Origin: Siphonodentalium dalli
Lineage: Eukaryota; Mollusca; Scaphopoda; Gadilida; Siphonodentaliidae
Direction of reading: 5' to 3'
NCBI GenBank assembly: GCA_032622095.1
Contig: CP136065.1
Coordinates: forward strand, 246,201,474-246,265,473
Length of the DNA: 64,000 bases
Positions within the stretch are counted from its first letter, which is position 1, and each line of letters starts with the position of its first letter. Below, in pieces: positions 1-12,900 of the stretch. The position numbers were made by a program, and so were the translations under genes. A model generated the notes under the pieces. It did no database searches. It was not told the origin of the DNA and saw only the letters and a list, made by a program, of their open reading frames with translations.

Positions 1-71
1 AATCTACCGTTTTTGAAATCTATAAGATTCTCAATTGTTTTTTTAATACTAATTTTGACCCATCTGTTATC

Positions 72-377
72 TTAACACTTTCATGACTGGAGCTTCATGA
101 AATTTTGCGAAAACTCTGTGCCAATGCACTCTCTTATATATGCGAGTCTCCTATATAGAGCGTCGCATATATAGGAGAATACATTGGTCTCACAATATTT
201 ACGTTGAACTTGTAAGCCAGAGCATATAAGAGAATACATTGGTCTGACAATATTTACCTTGACCTTGTAAGCCAGTTCATTTTCTTATATATGTAAGAAA
301 CTCACATATATAAGAGAATGCACTGGCACAGTATCTTTAATGCTGCACCAGTACAGCTGCCGTCAGGAAAGGGTTAA
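72..377. mobile_element. Family B MITE (TTAA, piggyBac-like)
   Basis: TTAA at 72-75 and 374-377 flank inverted ends of the CCCTTTCATGACTGG type (left CACTTTCATGACTGGAGC, right ...CAGGAAAGGG). Inside are the shared GCATTCTCTTATATATGCGAG-type hairpins, somewhat decayed. It ends 66 bases before the exon 1 acceptor. Confidence 0.75.
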
Positions 378-443
378 CTTCAAACTGGGCTGAGCTTTTT
401 AAATTCAGGTATCAATTGTAAAATATTGTTCAACTCATTGCAG

Positions 444-962
444 GTAGCAAATCTAAGACACGCAGAATATCAGCGATGGCCAAGGATGAATATCAAGTTA
501 ACGGAACTCATCTGGAAAATGGGATTGATTCGAAACCTGAAAATAAGGAAGTAATCAAGCTCGAAAGACAATTAAAACTACACCATGGAGTTGCCATCAT
601 CGTCGGAATCATCGTCGGGTCGGGAATATTCGTATCTCCTGTGGGAATTCTATTAAACGTTAAATCTGTTGGACTATCCTTCGTGATATGGATCGTGTGC
701 GGTTTGTACAACACATTATGTGCCTTGTGTTACGCCGAGCTTGGGTCATGTATGCCAGAATCCGGCGGTGAATACATTTATATAAAGCGTTCCCTTGGTG
801 ACTATGCTGGTTTTGTGTGTTTGTGGATAAACTTCCTCCTCATCTGCCCAGTTGGTATTGCGGCTATGGGACTGATTTTCTCCGAGTATATTATAAAGCC
901 GATGTTTCCTGAATGCGATATTCCGGTTGTTCCACTCAGGTTTCTGGCAGCTCTTATAATGT
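444..962 (+). CDS. SLC7A-like: Exon 1: 5' leader plus codons 1-162 and the first base of 163
   Basis: The acceptor cattgcag ends at 443; 444-475 is leader (or upstream coding sequence), and coding runs 476-962. The donor is GTAAGT at 963. The exon encodes the soluble N-terminus, TM1 with GSGIF, TM2, the TM2-3 loop with CYAELG, TM3, and the cysteine (C147) expected to bond the heavy chain. It ends with one base of a Cys codon, which exon 2 completes. A donor-like GTGTAA also begins at 961, but only 963 keeps the frame into exon 2. Confidence 0.92.
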
Positions 963-3900
963 GTAAGTAGTCCTTACTTTAATTATTGTACCCCCCAACA
1001 TGAACAAGTCTGAGTTTAGTGTACCTGTCAATAAGGCTGTCATTACAGAATGAGGTCCCCAGAGGGTGAATTTAGTGACGCTATCCCACACAGCGGGCTA
1101 GCCTCACTAAATTCACCCTCTGGGAACCTCATTCTGCTTTGGCCTCATCTGCTATGGGAGATATGGACTCAGATCTATTGAAGTTCCCAAATGGTGAATA
1201 TTGTGACGTATACCCATTGGGAACCTCGATTATGAAATGTGTTGTCTGCCAATTATATCTGTCTGGACTGCAATATTCTGGTTGTTCTACTTACAGTAAT
1301 GCTCTAATTAATCGACTCCTTAACCACAGCAGAATTATGGGTAACTTTTCAGGATTTAGTGAGAGTGAGAGCTTTCCGATGAATGGCAACAAGCCATATT
1401 TCCAACTAAATCCTGAAAAGTTACCCATAATTCTGCTGTGGTTAAGGAGGCGATTATTTAGAGCATTACTGTACTTAGATTTCTAGTGGCTCTTATCGTG
1501 TGTAAGTCCTTACTTTACATATTTTATTACACACCTGTCACTGAAAAGTTGAAAACCATAGGGAAATATGGCTTGTTGCCATTCATCGGAAAGCTCTCCT
1601 GAAAAGTTACCCTTAATTCTGCTGTGGTTAAGGAGTCGATTATTTAGGGCATTACTGTACAATAATTATTTTGTTAAAAATGTTGCAATATGCTTCGTTT
1701 TCCCTGACCAGTGTTTTGAGCAGCAGAATGAGGTTCACAGAGGGTGAATTTGGTTTGCTAGCATGCTGTGTGGGGTAGCATCACTAAATCCACCCTCTGG
1801 GGACCTCATTCTGAAAATGACCCACACACTATGTCAAGGATTGCTAACCTTATACCAGTAAGTAGTGAAGAGTGACATAAATTATTTATTGCCAAGTTAT
1901 GTTTGTATTATTTGCAGCAACATATTTTTGCACTTGAGGCACTCAAAGATATGGATCAGGCCAAATAAAAAAGATAATATGTTTCCGTACATCGACCGAC
2001 CCTAAAAATAACCCGCCGACCCTAATCTTTTTATTGATATTTTGAGAAAAAGTCAAAATTTTCTATAAAAAAAAAAAAAAAAACATTTTTTTTTTTTTTT
2101 AATGTTTTTACCGCCAATGCTCATAAATATTGATAATCATTAGGTGCAAAACACATCGTTTCTAACATAAGCCTGTGATAAGTGACATGAAGTGTGACAG
2201 TTGTCTCAAAAGCCACAGGTGTGTGATGGGTTGTGGATTGATAGGCATGAATCTTGCAATTTTAATTTCAAGAGAGTGGATCTCATGCCTGCTTTACCAT
2301 TATGCCTTGTTTGGGACTTATGGAACATATTCATGAGTTCCAAATAAACATGCATGCCCATTTATTATTTTCTTGACAGCATGAGAAATGTACATTTTAC
2401 TGGTACACTTCATTGCTTCACCCACCATGTTTCTTTTGCACACATTTAAAAATGCTGGGTGCTATCTAAAGGGGTACTGAATCTGCCAATTATGGGACCA
2501 TCTCCTTTTATACTCAAGAGAATATATGCAACAAATTAATGCATTTGAGCCATGGATTAGTGCCAAATACACTGATGTGTTCTATGAGAACGATGCAAAC
2601 AACATGGTAATTTATATGACTGGAGTCATAAATTCATTTTCAATATACCATGATGTTTGCACCATTCATAGAGCACATAAGTGTATTTGGCATTAATACA
2701 TGCCTCAAATTCATTCATTTGTTGCATATATTCTGTTGAGTATACAAGGAGATAGTCCTACAAATAACCGGATTCAGGGTACAGTACCCCTTTAATATAT
2801 TATTTTGTTCAAAATAAATGTTTTGTTTTGATAAACTTGCTTTTATAATTGACACCAACTAATGCTACACAGGTTTTGAAAATGTGCTGAACAGTATATT
2901 CGTGTCTTGTCATTATTTCTGTTAGAGGATCTTTGTATAGGTTGCAAGGAAATTTAAAATTAACTGAAGACGAACTGCTGGTGGCTGCCAGACTTTCGGG
3001 AACACACTTAAAGTAACTGCATTAGTGCTGATCACAAACCCTGTGTACCCTTCAGCAGATTTTCAAAACCTGTGTACCGTAAAATACCCTTCAGCACTTT
3101 TATTTGGTGAGTGACCACCTTCAGCCCAACTGACATCTTCAACAATCAGGCAGAATATCCCATATGAACAATTCAAATATATAGGTTCTAAAATATTTTC
3201 GGACATAAATTCCGAGCCCCATCCCTCTGAGTTTATGGCCAAAATCAGTATGTGAATACTGAAACACACTATTAAGAATAACAGCAAGTTTGATATCTTG
3301 TACAATGTTAATGTATATTTCCACAAGTAATACTTTCCCTACAACACAAGTAGGCATTTTATGTCATTTCGGTCGAGGTAGTTCAATATTTCTGCAGCTG
3401 GAAAAAAATATCAAAAAATAATAATAAAAAAACATTTCCCTACCTACCTACCCTAATTTTTTCTCTCCGTTATCGGAAACATATTATCTTTTTTATTTGG
3501 CCTCAGTTAGCCATGCTATGTCTAAAATATGACATGTTTCATTTCCAATTAAAAGCTATTTCACAGTCCGTTGAATTTACAACTTTCCCATTGATAAATT
3601 AAAAAGTGCCATATAAACTGTTTATCTATTAGATCATATATTATGAAGGCATGTCACACAAATTATCTCATTCATGAACCACTTCAAATGAAACGCTTGT
3701 CGTTTATATTTTAACACTCATAAATTCACAGGGGTCCTAGTCATGTTTTCTTGGTGTAAAACATTACACCACTATCACATTACACGTTGTAGTCCGCTCC
3801 AGTACCGTAATGTCTTTCTTTACTGAATGGATTCTCCCATTACATTATAAAACAATACATTACGGGAAAGGAGGTATACATGTACATAACTTATGTTTTA

Positions 3901-6900
3901 CACCAAGAAAACATGATCCAATGATCTGCAGTAGGACCCCCCATGGTATATGACATCAATTATTACAGACGTTGGGAGTGGAGTGCAGTTCTCACTTATG
4001 TCACATAAGTGAGACCAGCACTCCACTCCCAACATCTGTAATAATTGATGTCATATACCATGTTTTATAGAGCCCATATTCAGAATGAGCAGGTGTGATG
4101 CCACAGTATCCTGGGCCCACAGACAAGGTACCCTGCCTTGCTCACCAGAAGCTTATAGTATGCCAATGATGAACAGACAGTCTGCCGTAGGAGCAGTTTT
4201 AGCCAGTCAAAAATAAAAATAGTGTAAATAAAATTGTAGAGAATCCTGAATATCATGAATTGCTTACACGAAGGTATACACTTACAAAGCCCAAAATTTA
4301 CAACTATAAATTCCACAACAGTCGTAGTCAGGTTATATTGTTTATATAAACATCGGAGGTGCCCTTGTTGTAAGCGGGAGGTATCGGAATCCATCGAGAT
4401 CGCATCGGGCGCATTAATTCACATAAGTGAGACCAGCACTCCACTCCCAACATCTGTAATAATTGATGTCATATACCATGGGAGGGGGGGTCCTACTGTA
4501 GATCATTAGATCATGTTTTCTTGGTGTAAAACATTACACCACTATTATATTACACCTTGTAGTCTGCTCCAGTACCATACTCTCCGGCTCCAAATAAAAG
4601 TGCAGGCACAAATAATAGTGCAGGGAGGAATTCCATTGAAAGTTAATAAAAGTGCAGGGGAACTCAGAGCAAAACATCAGCATAACTGTGGTTAACCCTT
4701 TACCCAACAGAAGGGCCCTGTGCCAATGCATTCTCTTATATATGCGAGTCGACCATAGGTCGCCTCGCATATATAAGAGAATGCATTGGCTTAACACATT
4801 AAAAATTATAAAATTGTTAAAGAATGTAAGAAAAAATGGTAAAAAGTGTTAAAAAAATATTTTTTTTAGGCCAATGCATTCTCTTATATATGCGAGGCGA
4901 CCTATGGTCGACTCGCATATATAAGAGAATGCATTGGCACAGGGCATAACTGTAACTATCACAATGTGGTCAAGGAGCCGGTTCCAATGATATCCATATT
5001 TGTATGGTTCTATTGAGACAGACCGAAGATATTTTAGGCTGTTGAAGCTTTATTTGGCCGGTTTTGGCCGGTTTGTTGGGTAAAGGGTTAAACAAATTAT
5101 TTTTATAGTAGGTCAAGTATAGGAATTAACATACAATGTAGTATCTGTCATGTGTGATTTATTCAATATTTAATATATTCACATAACTTGTATGCCATAT
5201 ACTTGAATATTTTCATGCATAAAGTTATAAACTCATGATTTTGATATCAGAATCATATAGAAATCTTGCGTTTGCTGATTTCAATTTTCTTAGCCTCAAA
5301 ATTAATAACATGCAGACCCAAATAAGCGGGGGGGGGGGGGGGGAATTTCCCAAGAAAATAGTATTGTTTATTTGGAGCCCAAGAGTAATGTCTTTAATTC
5401 TTTCTTACTGAATGGATTCTCCCATTACGTTATAAAACAATACTTTGTGGGAGAGGAGGTATACATAAGTGGGACCAGCACTCCATTCCCACGGTTTTAG
5501 GGTGAGTGGTTTGGGGTGGCTACTAGTAACCCTGGGATTGTCGAAAGGGCCGAGAGGCCCGTTTCCTTAATCCCTCATATTTAGAAACAACATGAAAAAA
5601 AGGTAGCAATTTGGAATTTCTTTTGGTCTTCAATTTCTTTTTTCTGGTCGTAGAGGTCGCTTCGAGCAGGTCATCTGAGTCTGACCCTTTGTTGTGAATA
5701 CTGAGGGATTAGCTCCATAATCCTAATCCAAAACCGTCTCACTCAGGCCGGCATGAGGGCAGCTGCACCCGAAGGCGCGACTACACATCTCACTCGTGCT
5801 AACGTGCCACAGTCTGTAATATACCATCGGGGGGGGGGGGGGGGGGTGGGGGGGGGGGGGGTCTCAAAGCAGGTAAAATTTGTGTTTTGAACCAAAAATT
5901 AGGTGGTCGCAGACTCGCAGTCATGTTTGACAGGGACTGTGGTTGCATATCGGAAACAAGTCAGGTTTTACTGTATCTTTAAATTTGAAAACTTTCGAAA
6001 TATGACTAGTGGTCAATTTTGTTTAAAGTAATACAAAACTAAACATGACCCTTGTTTATCACTAATTACGATATAAAATATTATTACTGTATAAAACAAT
6101 CAAAAGAAGTACTAGTACTAGTAATCCCAACATGATACCTGCCGCCTGCAAAAATCTCCTTGATTTTCCTGCCATTTAAAAAACTTAACAGGTCTGAATA
6201 CCATGTTTTCATGTACTACCTAGTAATTAGGCAAACTGGTATATGCATTTTTAACTACGGTACTAAATATTAATAAATGTAGGCTTCAAAATATGCCCTG
6301 TAAGTGTTTGAATATCTTACTGACATAACTAATGATTAATGAACATGTGGGTATGTACAATGTAAATTGATTCCACGGTGTACCGTATACTTAATAGTTG
6401 AAGTCAATGGTCTGACCATTAAAACAAAGTCTGTAGAAAATATTTTACACCAGGCCAAAAAAAATAATAGATGTGTTTCCTGTTACATGCTAAAAAAATT
6501 AGGTTAGGTACATGTAGGTAGGGATTTTTTTTTTTTATTGATTGTATTATTATTATTATTATTATACCCGTTTTTAGAATCGCTCTCACCAAAGTTTTGC
6601 ATGTACATTCTATATAAGAGAATGCATTGGCACTAGTGTTGTGCGTCGGATCCGATAATCCGAATCCGATCCGGATTCGGATCGGATTTACAATGTTTAA
6701 AAAATCGGATTCGGATCTGGATCGGATTCAGAATTGTCGTCGGATTCGGATTTTCAAAAATGCTGTCAGATTCGCATTCGGATCGTCTGGATCGGACCGT
6801 ACAATCCGATCTCCATCATGTTACATTTATTGGGTGGATAACTTGGATTCTAAGTTTCTAACTCAGTCTCAGAGTCTCAGATTAAACGTAGGGCCTATAT

Positions 6901-9900
6901 AAATGTAGGCTACTCTTACTGCCATCTTAGTGTGTCAAGGTCAGATGAAATTTCTAGGAAATCTGACGTCACGATTCCGCGAAAACACATTTTCTCAGAA
7001 GTTACAGACTACATACTCCAATCCGTCCAGTCGTTTCAGCCTCCATCAACTTAAATTACAGAGCAGTACAGACTACAGAGTACAGAGTACAGATGTTTCG
7101 TTAGTTCGTAACTTCGTACCACCATGTCACTTACACTGTACGTACTACATAGTGTCTTACACTTACAGTACTGTCACTTAGGTAAGTTAGGACAAAGTTC
7201 CAGATTCCCGAATCCCCAATTCCCGATCATCCCGTTAAATTCTCTAACTTTTCTTATATGTGTCTACACTCTACACTGAGTAGTACACTCTACAGTCCCC
7301 CTTCACCCCAATGACCCATCCCTTGACCTCAGCAACAAAAGTTTGATGTTGAGACACACATTTTACACGATGTTGTCACACTATTTGCAATTTATATGTT
7401 GCGGATTTGGGTCGGATTTCGGATTGGATTTCGGATAGGATTTAGCGATACACATCGGATTCGGTTCGGATTCAAAATTGACATCGGATTTCGGATTCGG
7501 ATCGGATTCAAAATAGCCATCGGATTCGGATTCGGATTTTCAAAAATGCTGTCGGATCGGATTTTGGGTTCATGTCGGATCCGACGCACAGCACTAATTG
7601 GCACAGATTTTCGCAAAATTTCAGGAAGATCTTGTCATGGAAAGGTTAATGTCATGATGAAACACACTGCACATGGATTCACAATTGTTGACTGCATTGC
7701 ATGTTTCTATTCATATTTAACATAATACACAATGTGATACCATTGTAGTTACTAATAGCTCTGTGGTATACTGTATACTACAGTAAGTACAATGTATACT
7801 CTACCTCACATTACTGAATAAAGTGCACCAAACCACAACATTCAAACAATAACAGTTGCTCATTTTCAAGCCTGAGTTTAGTGTGCCTGTCATTTGCAGA
7901 ATGAGGTCCCCAGAGGGTGAATTTTGTGACGCTATCCCACATACTCAAGATTTCTATATGACTCTGATACCAAAATAATGAGTTTATATCTTTATGCATG
8001 TACGTACTAGTATTCAAATATATGACACACATGTGAACATTTAAATACTGAATAAAACACCACATGACACATACCGTACTATGTTGATTCCTATACTTGA
8101 CCTACCGGTACACGAACTGTAAAAATAATATGTTTAACAGTTGATGTTTTGCTCAGAGTTTCCCCTGCACTATTATTTGGGTCTGCACTTTTATTAACTT
8201 TCAATGGAATTCCCCCCCTGCACTATTATTGGGGCCTGCACTTTTATTTGGAGCCCGAGAGTAGGTTATCTGAACATACCAGTATTCCAGGGGAGCAAAC
8301 TACGGGTTACCAACCATTACCTAGGCACAAACCAGGGGAACGAAAAATAGGTTGCACAAAATTTTGAAATGTGCATGTCTGCTTAAATGCTTTAGAAATT
8401 AGAACGTTTCCTGAGTCCCCTTGGCTTACATGTATGTTCCTCTACAACACACTGTAGTAGGACTGTCTTGTTCAAGTATAGTGTGCTCATTTTCATTTAA
8501 TCTATTTCATTTAGCCTATGACTGAAATATACCCTGTACATGTATGCCTGGATGGATGGACGGACAGACAGATGGACAAAGTAAATTCAGTATACCCCTT
8601 ATTTTTCTTTGTATTTTTTTAAGCCTACATGTACCTGCCGTCTTATATTTTTTTACTCTTAAATCCAACCAGACATTAAAGTTTCTTTGACTTAGGAGAG
8701 GTCGGTTTATATTGACAGATTTTCAAAATTAGGACCTTGCCATAAAAGGCACAGGGTCATGATTGTTTATGCTTTTATTACCCAAAAGTCACTGAGTAGA
8801 CCATTCCAATGTATACTTCTATAACTGAGTGGGAGAATCCATTTAGTATAGAAAGGGTTAATATTTACATTGACTCAGAACTAGCTGTATTTACTGTCCT
8901 CTTACAAACCCCTGTAATTATGTTTGTGAATCAATCCTAATGCGTTTATAGAGCGTAATGACATCAGGAAATGATGGTTATTACTTGATGGCTTTTGGGC
9001 AATAAATCGTACAATCGTGAGCCTATTATGACTTTTATGGCAGGGTCGTAATTTTGATAATCTAACAATGTAAACCTACATCCTTCATAGGCCAAAGAAA
9101 ATTAAATGTCTAGTTAGATTTAACCCTTTGAGTGCCAGGTCCGATTTTTGTATCAACCCATATACCCTGTGCCAATGCATTCTCTTATATATGTGAGTCG
9201 ACCATAGGTCGCCTCGCATATATAAGAGAATGCATTGGCCTAACATTTTTTTTTTTAAACAATTTTTTTTAATTTTAATAATTTATTCTTATATTCTTTA
9301 ACAGACTTATTTTGTAGGTTTAGGGCCGATGAGATCGGCCCCTGGCACTCAAAGGGTTAAAAGTAAAAACAAAATAGGGAGGTAGGTAGGCTTAAAATTA
9401 AAAAATTTGAATTAATTTTTATACCCGAAGAAAAATGAGGGGTACTGAATTGTCTTTTTCCGTCTGTACTCACGTGCGATAGCTTAAGTCGTCATTTCTG
9501 AATAAACCTTGTTTACAAGTTTTTTTTCTCAATTAATGGATTCTAGGACATACATGTATGTGTTAATGGGTTATGTTGTCCTTATGTTACCAGGGGTTGA
9601 TTTAATTTTTAAAATTTGTATAGCATTTTGCAGCACTGGGTAGATTTTGTTTAGCATTCCCTACCAATACATGTTTTTTCAATGTAAATTGGTTAGCGGT
9701 AATTGCATTGCAAATTGCAATGCAAATCCAGTTAAATCGAGACCTGTATGTTACCACTTAAGCAGTCTTTATGTTGCCCATTATTCCGTTAAATATAAAT
9801 ACTCACTGGACATAATTCCTTTAAGGGGATGAAGTTTGTGTTTTAGGATATTGTCCATGGGTACATGTAGTACGTCCATCCGTCCAGGCATACATTATAT

Positions 9901-12900
9901 TTCAGCCATGGATTTTCGGATCTGAAAGAAATTTGGTATAGAGGTTCGCCATCATGAGTGCTTTCAAAAGAGGTGTTAATTCCATTTGCGTTTTCCATTC
10001 CACAGTTTTCCTTCTTTATGTATCTCGGTAATGGTTTAATATTGGATCTGAATGAAATTTTGTATGGATGTTCACAATCTGGAGTGCTTTCAAAAGAGGT
10101 CCCAAATGACGTTGTGTGCAATGTAAACCTCCATCTTTCTTAGGCCACAGAAAAATAAATGTCTGGTTGGATTACAAGTTGAAACAAAATAGGCTGGCTA
10201 TAAGTAGGTGCAAATTTTTTATTTTTAGTCGAGTTTTTCAAAAACTCGACTTATGGTTCGATGAGGGACGGTTGGCGGGCGGACCTAAAGAATGCCGTAT
10301 AACTTTGACATTTGACAAAAAAAAATTTGGTATGTGAGTTGCTCCCAATATCTATTTACTGCCTGTAGAAAATGGGTCACGTCCGAACTTTTTGACAAGA
10401 GTTATCCATCTTTGATCACTTTTTCGCAATTTTATCACCTGTTAGTGTGATAACTCAATAAAATATTAACTGATTACAACCATATTTGATATATGAGTCT
10501 CTTGCAACAATATCTCGCACGAGTTCGAAAACCAGGTTTGTCCGAATTTTTTCCCCGGAGTTACGGGCCTTAGTTTGTCTATTTTTAGCATTTTTTTCAC
10601 CGTTAGCGCGATAACTGAATCAAATATTAACTGATTCAAACCATATTTGATATATGAATCTCTTGCAACAACATCTCTGACGAGTTCGAAAATCAGGTTT
10701 GTCCGAATTGTTTCCCCGGAGTTATGGGCCTTACTTAGTTTGTCTATTTTTAGCATTTTTTTATATTTGGTATATACATGTACATTCTATTGCAATAATA
10801 TCTCAGACGAGTTCGAAAACCAGGTTTGTCCGACTTTTTGGGCCTTGTGTGGCCTTATTGCCGAGTTATTGGCAGAAGTTTTTTTCAACTGCCAATAAAC
10901 TCGACATAGCATCTTAGATGCGTACCCCTTGTTGAATTAATTTTAATTTTTGATTGGCATAGGGCTTTTCATTTCCTTTCTCTGCAATGTTAACCCTTCC
11001 ATGACTGGAGCTTCCTGAAATTTTGAGAAAACCCTGTGCCAATGCAATCTCTTATACATGTGAGTCTCCCATAGGAACCCTCGCATATATAAGAGAATAC
11101 ATTGGCCTAACAATATTTACCTTGAACTTGATCTTGACCATGAACTAGAAGTTAACCCACTAAGTGCTGGAATAAAATAATGATGCACACACATGTACCG
11201 GTATATGTAAAAGATTGCGTACAACCCAGATAATCTACATTAACCCTTTCATGACACAAGCTGTGCTGGCGTGACATTAAAGACCTTTTGCCAATGCATG
11301 CTCTTATATATGAGAGTCGACTATATGTCGCCTTGAGCAAATATCATTTTTATCATTTTTTTTAGAAATTTTCCTTACATTTTTATCATTGTTTTTATCA
11401 TGTTTTTCTTACATACATGTACTTTAACAATTTTTATCATTTTATTATCATTATTTCTTTCATTTTTTAACAATTTTGTTTATTTTTTCATACATTTTTT
11501 AACAATTTAAAAAAATAATATAAAATTTGTTATGCCAATGCATTCTCTTATATATATGAGGCGACCTATGGTTGACTCGCATATATATGAGATTGCATTG
11601 GCACAGGGTTTTCGCAAAAATTCAGAAAGCTCCTTACATGAAAGGGTTAATGAATTATGTGAAATTTATATAGTACTTTTAGCTAAACATTCGAAACTGG
11701 AAACACAAAGGATTTTGAATATTTATTTGATAAATTCCGTACCATATTCTGCTCTATTTCAGGTCTGCTTGTCGCCATCAACTGTCGGAATGTTGCCTGG
11801 GCAACGAAAGTACAGATTGTCTTCACAATCAGCAAAATGTGTGCACTGCTCATGATTATAATCATCGGATTGTATCACATCGCAACTGGTAGGTGCTTCC
11901 TTCTGATCATAAATCTTTTAGTGCGAAGCCGACTTGTCTGCCTATAAATACTGGTACATTGTGAATGGAATTCAATCAAAATATAGTACCTCATTTTCTG
12001 TTGGAGCCCCCACTTTGTGAGCTAAGAAGTTTGTTTTCCAAGTGTCTTACATAGATAGAACCGCATGAGTGTCTGGATTTTGACGAATTATCGCACGAGA
12101 TTTGTTGGCGGAGCGATACCTCGAGTGCGGGACGCAGTCCCGCTCGAGAGGTATCGCGTTCCGCCAACAAATCGAGTGCGATAATTCGTCAAAATCCAGA
12201 CACTCATGCGGTTCTATTTTTATTACATATCTCCGTATCATAGTAAGTTGACACACAATCGCACATCTCCGGTACAGAAAATGTGAATTTAATTGAGTTG
12301 TAACGGCATTTTAGGGTTAACGCAACAATCAGACAGGGAGCACGTCTATCCGCGAGTGACCTTGGCCCATCTTTAATGATGTGTTTGAAATTCTGTGCCT
12401 CGACAAACATATTCTTGAAATGAAACTACTTGAAACTACTACTCATCGATTGATCGCTTATTGTTTCTTTATTGTCGTGATTTAAAAAGTAAAAATAGTA
12501 ACGGCGAGAAACAGTCTAATAACACTGAATGAAATAGTTCCGTCGACAGATTGCACTAGTGCGATTCTGAGAATTATCACACACCTGGAAACTCGTGCGA
12601 TCATGCGAATTATGTTGATAGATATGTAATAAATGTATTTCACTACATATTTAAGGCAATGATGGCCTTCGTTGTAGGTTATAATTTAGAAATAAAAGTT
12701 ACAAAATTATGAACATTTCCTCAAAAATATACTAAAGTATAGTATAATGATAGTATAAATGGGTCATTATTTCGTTACGTGTGTGACATTCAGAGAACTT
12801 TTTGCGCCTTTATGTTGACATAGTTTGCGAAGTATCCCATGTTATGGGTATGCAGTATGGTCATTCTATCCGCAATTAGCCCTTCTATGATATATTTGAG

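Noticed and set aside
508-714. Minus-strand frame within exon 1
   Set aside because: Shadow of the transporter exon, which is proven by splicing phase and family match.
6627-7725. Low-complexity frames rich in RIGF / NPIR near both ends of the hAT
   Set aside because: They come from the GGATTCGGATC subterminal repeats, not from a protein.
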